Source: Gnetum montanum
Lineage: Eukaryota > Streptophyta > Gnetopsida > Gnetales > Gnetaceae
Length of the DNA stretch: 50,169 nucleotides
Assembly (NCBI GenBank): GCA_015680685.1
Contig: MNCI01001036.1
Location: 186,203-236,371 of the forward strand
Reading direction: 5' to 3'
Positions 46,501 through 50,169 of this stretch are shown here, piece after piece. Position numbers and translations under genes: made by a program. Under the pieces are notes generated by a model. That model ran no database searches and was not told where the DNA came from. It saw only the letters and a list, made by a program, of their open reading frames with translations. The stretch's first letter is position 1; each line of letters starts with the position of its first letter.

Positions 46501-46583
46501 CAGAATCATCAAAAGATCTTGAAGCATCAGGCTCTGAAGCAAAGATAGCCTTTGACAATAGAGGATGCCAAGGCCAAATTATT

Positions 46584-47530
46584 ATGTCATATCCCACACC
46601 TAAAGGACAACCTTCATCATTTTCCACTCTAAAGGACATGATAGGTACTTCTATTCCTATGCTGAATATTGATAATTTACCACCTAGAGAACTACAACAG
46701 ACTATGAGAGTTTGGATTGATCGATTGAGAGTAGCTAAAGATATTTTAAAAAGAGATGAAAAAAATGCCATGGTGGGAGGATTATCTAGTACCTCAAGGA
46801 TAATTAGAAACTAGTGGAAAAGTGTGATGTTAGATAGCCAAAACTAGGTGTTAGATAGTGGGTTCCAAGGTCTTTTTGCAACTATGGTTACTGAATTTTT
46901 AGTAGATATGTTAATGAATTTAAAAGTACAAGACAAACTTCTTCTCAGTCAATGAAGGTTATCTAGATTAGAAGATTTTGAAGAATGCAATAATGAATAT
47001 AAAAAGGAAGTGTATTACTTAGCTTTACATAGAGATCCACTTACAACCTATATGTATTTAGGATTGCTATCAAGAAAATTGGGCCAGATAGTTATCCACA
47101 AGTTAGTTCAAAATAATCTTAATCTCTCTTTGCAATATTTTGTTGATGTAATTCATATGGTTAGACAAGAACCACAACAGGCATGTCTACACATAGGAGT
47201 CACCAAAATTATGAGGTCACTAGTTGCATGTGCTAATTTAGATGGAATGGTAGATAACTTTGGCAAAAGTAAAAATCCCAAAAGAAAATTTGCAAATAGC
47301 AAACCAAAGTCAAGATGTTTAAGATAAAGATATCAACCAAAAAGGTTTAGGCCCAATAAGTTTATTAGATGAATAAAAAATTCAAGAAATACAAAGCAAT
47401 TTAGTTGCTATAATTGTAGAGAAAAGGGACATTATGCATATGAGTGTCCTAAAAAGTCAAATAAAACTCCAGAAAAGGTAAAGGCTTTCTTCACTGAATA
47501 TGGTCAAGAATGGAAACTAATAGAGTCATA
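46584..47530 (+). pseudogene. Viral relic: capsid-protein-like region with zinc knuckle
   Basis: Open pieces 46584-46814 and 47010-47327 carry 'IDRLRVAKDILKRDEKNA', 'YYLALHRDPLTTYMYLGLLS' and a basic run ('KNPKRKFANSKPKSRCLR') followed, past a stop, by the knuckle C-Y-N-C-R-E-K-G-H-Y-A-Y-E-C at 47406-47447. A basic stretch followed by CX2CX4HX4C is the C-terminal layout of caulimovirid capsids (and of retroelement Gag). All four zinc ligands are intact. Stops lie near 46816, 46845 and 47327. Confidence 0.7.
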
Positions 47531-47640
47531 AGAGCAATTCGAAGAATGTCTCAAAAGGGAGGAATAGATATACCATTTGTAGTGGGAAAAAAAATTCAAT
47601 TGACAATAGTTTAGAATCAGGAGAAGGATTTTTTCTAAAA

Positions 47641-48075
47641 ATGGCTAAAGGAGGATGGATTTTAGATAGTGAGGATATTTCTATAGAAGAGGATTGGAAT
47701 TCTAAAGAACTAGAAGAATTAGATAAATTACTGAACCAATCACAAGATGATACATCTCAAAGAAGTGAAGTAGAGGAGGAAGATGCATTCTCATCAGCAA
47801 ATAGTTTTACTAACCCATTTGCTTTACAAGATACAAGCAAGGCTAGACCTAATAATTCAAAAAGTGGAATTTGGGCTAATGACAAAGATGAGAAGACCTC
47901 AGCCTTCTTTTTAGAAAATTTGCCATTATTTTTAGAAGATGATTCAAATGACTCCCTCTTTTTAGATGACAATCTAGTTGCCTCAAAGGTACCAACAAAG
48001 TTTATCATAACTCCTTATGCTAAAAAGATTAAGGCCAAGTATCATGCCATTGGCAAAAGAAGGAGAAAAAAGTGA
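47641..48075 (+). pseudogene. Viral relic: acidic tail downstream of the capsid knuckle
   Basis: The 144-residue open piece is rich in Asp, Glu and Ser ('EDISIEEDWNSKELEELDKL', 'LFLEDDSNDSLFLDDN') and ends in a basic cluster (K-R-R-R-K-K) before TGA. Acidic segments flank the core in caulimovirid capsid precursors. It ends eleven bases before element G begins, and the next ATG (48077) is cut off after three codons by that insertion. Confidence 0.55.
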
Positions 48076-48085
48076 TATGCCTAAG

Positions 48086-48985
48086 TGATGAGTCACTTTT
48101 GGTTGGCTACATCAATGAGGCCTTGTTGATTGGGCCTTGTCAATGAGGCCTAGTCGATGCATCTTATCATGCATCGATGAGGCCCTATCGACAAAGTGTC
48201 GATTTTTAGCTATAAATATGCACCTACCAATTGCATTTATGGAATGAGAGATTGTAGTTGCAGTGAAGCTCTTGTAGTTTTACATTTGAAAGTTAGAAAT
48301 TTTCTCCTAAGTTCCTACAGCAAGAGTCATTGAGTGTAGATCTTTATTCGAGCATTGTTGTACCTAAGCATGATAATATGTGTGGTAATAAAGATGAGCT
48401 TTTTGATAAACCTTGTAACACTTTGGATAGATTAAATATTTTATTTATGCATTTAATGTTTTCAATTATTTGTTAAATGTTTTTTTAGAAAGTAAGTTAA
48501 TGAAGCAATTAACCAAGATAGATTACACACATATGTATTACCATTTCGAGCGTAACACGTATTTGCTTGGTAATTCCATTAGCATTATTGCTTGGTACAC
48601 CTAGTAGCATAGCGCTTGCTCACCCAACAATGGATATATGGGTTCAGGACATATACAAAAATGGGACCGAATGCTTATTTTAAGATTAGTTAGATGCTAG
48701 TTACTTAATTTATATTAGTTAATTCAATCACTTTTATCTTCCTTTGAACACCAAAATCATAAAATATAAAATGATAAAAATCAGATGCCTTAGTTACACT
48801 TAACAATACTAGTGTACATCACAAGTATAATGTAATTGGGAAGACAATAATTGACCTTACGGCAAGATTCAATTGTTAGAGAACTAGTGCACCGAAAATG
48901 ATAAAGTCCATGGAATTCAACTGGATCACGCATGAATGCTTTGTGATTTGTATGGTTGGATGTAGGGGTACCTCGCCACTCATCA
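48086..48985 (+). mobile_element. Element G: 5' LTR (A-family, plus strand)
   Basis: The 900-bp LTR runs TGATGAGTCAC ... CGCCACTCATCA and is followed by a PBS. TATA box TATAAATATG at 48211. The U3 tip has a perfect hairpin TCGATGCAT-cttatc-ATGCATCGA (about 48153-48176) and AGGCC/CAATGAGG words. The five bases before it are CTAAG. Confidence 0.9.
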
Positions 48986-48986
48986 T

Positions 48987-49004
48987 TGGCACCATTGCCA
49001 AGAA
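48987..49004 (+). promoter_or_regulatory. Element G primer-binding site (tRNA-Asp type)
   Basis: TGGCACCATTGCCAAGAA, one base after the LTR, is a decayed form of the tRNA-Asp complement. It matches the PBS of element A in position and most bases. Confidence 0.75.
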
Positions 49005-49141
49005 CTTTGTTTGTTGAAATGTGCACTATTTAGGTTTCAGTGAATACCATTAATATCATTATATGAACCTCAAGGTCAATATCATTCCTACTATACATAG
49101 AATTATAAAAGCACATTGATAATCTTATTTTTTTTTGCAAA

Positions 49142-50169
49142 ATGTCTTATTTTTCTCACAAGTGTGAAGATGTCAAATCATTAGTCCCATATGAGTGTAA
49201 AGTAATGTATACTCATCCAGATGTGTTTGTGCCAAACTTCACCTTCATCCTACATCAGGATGAACAGCTACGATGGTGTGATATGGAGAGCAATATCATC
49301 TTGCCCTGCAATAGATCTATGCCTGGGATGTTGTTGAAAATCCTTAAGAAGTTGGGCATAGTAGATCTTCACAAAGAATACATTATGGATGATTATGATA
49401 CTTGAAACTACTATCTCATTGAAATGCAATGAAAATGAGTTCAATGTCAGTAGAAGCTCCACAATGCTACGAAGAGGAAATATTTCACTAATCCCTTGTT
49501 CTTACTAGATCAAGATGATAATGAGAATCCTCCCTTTGAAGGTTCTCAACATGAAGATTCTCCACCCCTTATTACTAATAATGAGGGTGTGAACTTAAAC
49601 CTGTGATCCACTATCCATAAAATAGGTTTAGGAAAAAGTGATAGCCAAGGTAAAGACTTGGGCAAGCATCACAATAGCAAGGGATCTAAGGATGATGACC
49701 ATAATAAATGAAATAGTGGTGGTAGGCCACCTTTCTATTCATCCTCTTCATTTGATTCCAAACATTCCTCTTCATCTAAGGATTCTCACGGAAGCCGCCA
49801 TCAAAATAATTGTGATGAAGGTGATGAATGAGACAATAATGACCGTGAAGGCCATCAAACTGAAGGGGTGGCCAAAACCATCATTGGTGTCATCGACGTA
49901 ATGATGATGATGAACCTCTATTGGTGACATGAAGTATGCTTAACATTGCAAAGCTAGTTAAAATTCCAACCAAGCATATGAAAGATAGTTGGATTAAGTG
50001 CTTAGACATGAACAATGTCTCAAGATTTGAGGGGGATACAACTATGATCCATAAACACATCTACAAGCTTTCTATGATGCCTGTGCCTTATAGAACATAG
50101 AAAATGAGTAGAAAAAACTCAAGCTTTTCCCTAGGACACTCATCAAGGAAGTTGAAAGTTGGTACCAGT
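49142..50169 (+). pseudogene. Element G gag, 5' part, cut by window edge
   Basis: The ATG at 49142 opens an 87-residue piece containing 'YTHPDVFVPNFTFILHQDE', homologous to the start of element A gag (minus strand from 23667). A Ser/Asp/His-rich low-complexity part follows (49500-49900, with frame changes). From ~49930 the sequence aligns with 22850-22570 of A ('tatgaaagatag.tggat.aa', 'ttcatcaaggaag..gaaagytggtacc' in outline), the beginning of the Retrotrans_gag core. The window ends inside that core. Confidence 0.82.

Larger units (their letters stand above)
44457..48075 (+). mobile_element. Endogenous pararetrovirus (Caulimoviridae-like) fragment
   Basis: A plus-strand series of broken open pieces has the order movement-protein-like domain, coiled coil, capsid core with zinc knuckle, acidic tail. 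This order, without LTRs of its own, is that of the 5' half of caulimovirid genomes. Protease, RT and RNase H, which should follow, are absent: the fragment stops within eleven bases of element G. Base composition is A-rich, unlike the flanking elements. Many stops and frame changes show it is an old, inactive copy. The genus is not assigned. Confidence 0.75.

Overview
This is a repeat-dominated stretch of a plant nuclear genome with no intact host gene. The evidence is a set of Ty3/gypsy LTR retrotransposons of the Athila/Tat (OTA) type, a broken polyubiquitin copy, and a decayed caulimovirid (pararetrovirus) insertion. A large, slowly purged seed-plant genome fits (a gymnosperm is possible), but the species cannot be named from the sequence. 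Most coding stretches carry stops, frameshifts and lost catalytic residues, so the window is mainly a record of nested insertions.

Left part (1-9960). It opens with the 3' end of a plus-strand LTR (to 200), then a gene-free stretch with a ~49-bp minisatellite. A minus-strand Athila-like element 'C' follows (partial LTR to 2262, third ORF 2450-3437). It is cut at 3437 by a second minus-strand relative 'B' (LTR 3438-4297), which keeps a decayed gag (about 6470-8800) but has no visible pol. A ~29-bp minisatellite lies at 9517-9665.

Centre (9960-28660). A degenerate tandem array 'H' (~185-bp spacing, palindromic CCATGCT...AGCATGG core) carries a complete but dead minus-strand Athila-like element 'A' (11453-24726). 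A has both LTRs, TSD ACTTT, a tRNA-Asp-type PBS, gag, protease, RT, RNase H, integrase, a coiled-coil-rich third ORF in the env position and a PPT. Its 5' end plus flank was later duplicated in tandem (unit ~1.17 kb). A solo LTR 'F' (26340-28200, TSD ATGCT) follows.

Right centre (28665-41104). Element 'E' (28665-38846, TSD CCATG) is a Tat-like plus-strand element with ~2.2-kb LTRs, gag and protease but no RT, RNase H or integrase, so it is apparently non-autonomous. Each LTR holds five 179-bp repeats built around a hairpin. More H array follows, then a solo A-family LTR 'D' (40168-41104, TSD GTGTC).

Right end (41105-50169). After anonymous sequence come a minus-strand polyubiquitin pseudogene (43199-43913), a plus-strand caulimovirid relic (about 44457-48075: movement-protein-like region, coiled coil, capsid with zinc knuckle, acidic tail) and the start of another plus-strand A-family element 'G' (LTR 48086-48985, PBS, gag running off the window).

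The recurring unexplained pattern is that several distinct LTR families here carry palindromes in the LTR, each family with its own stem sequence. In E, F and the H array these sit in tandem units spaced about 170-210 bp. Two paralogous empty target sites for nested elements are also visible inside the window.
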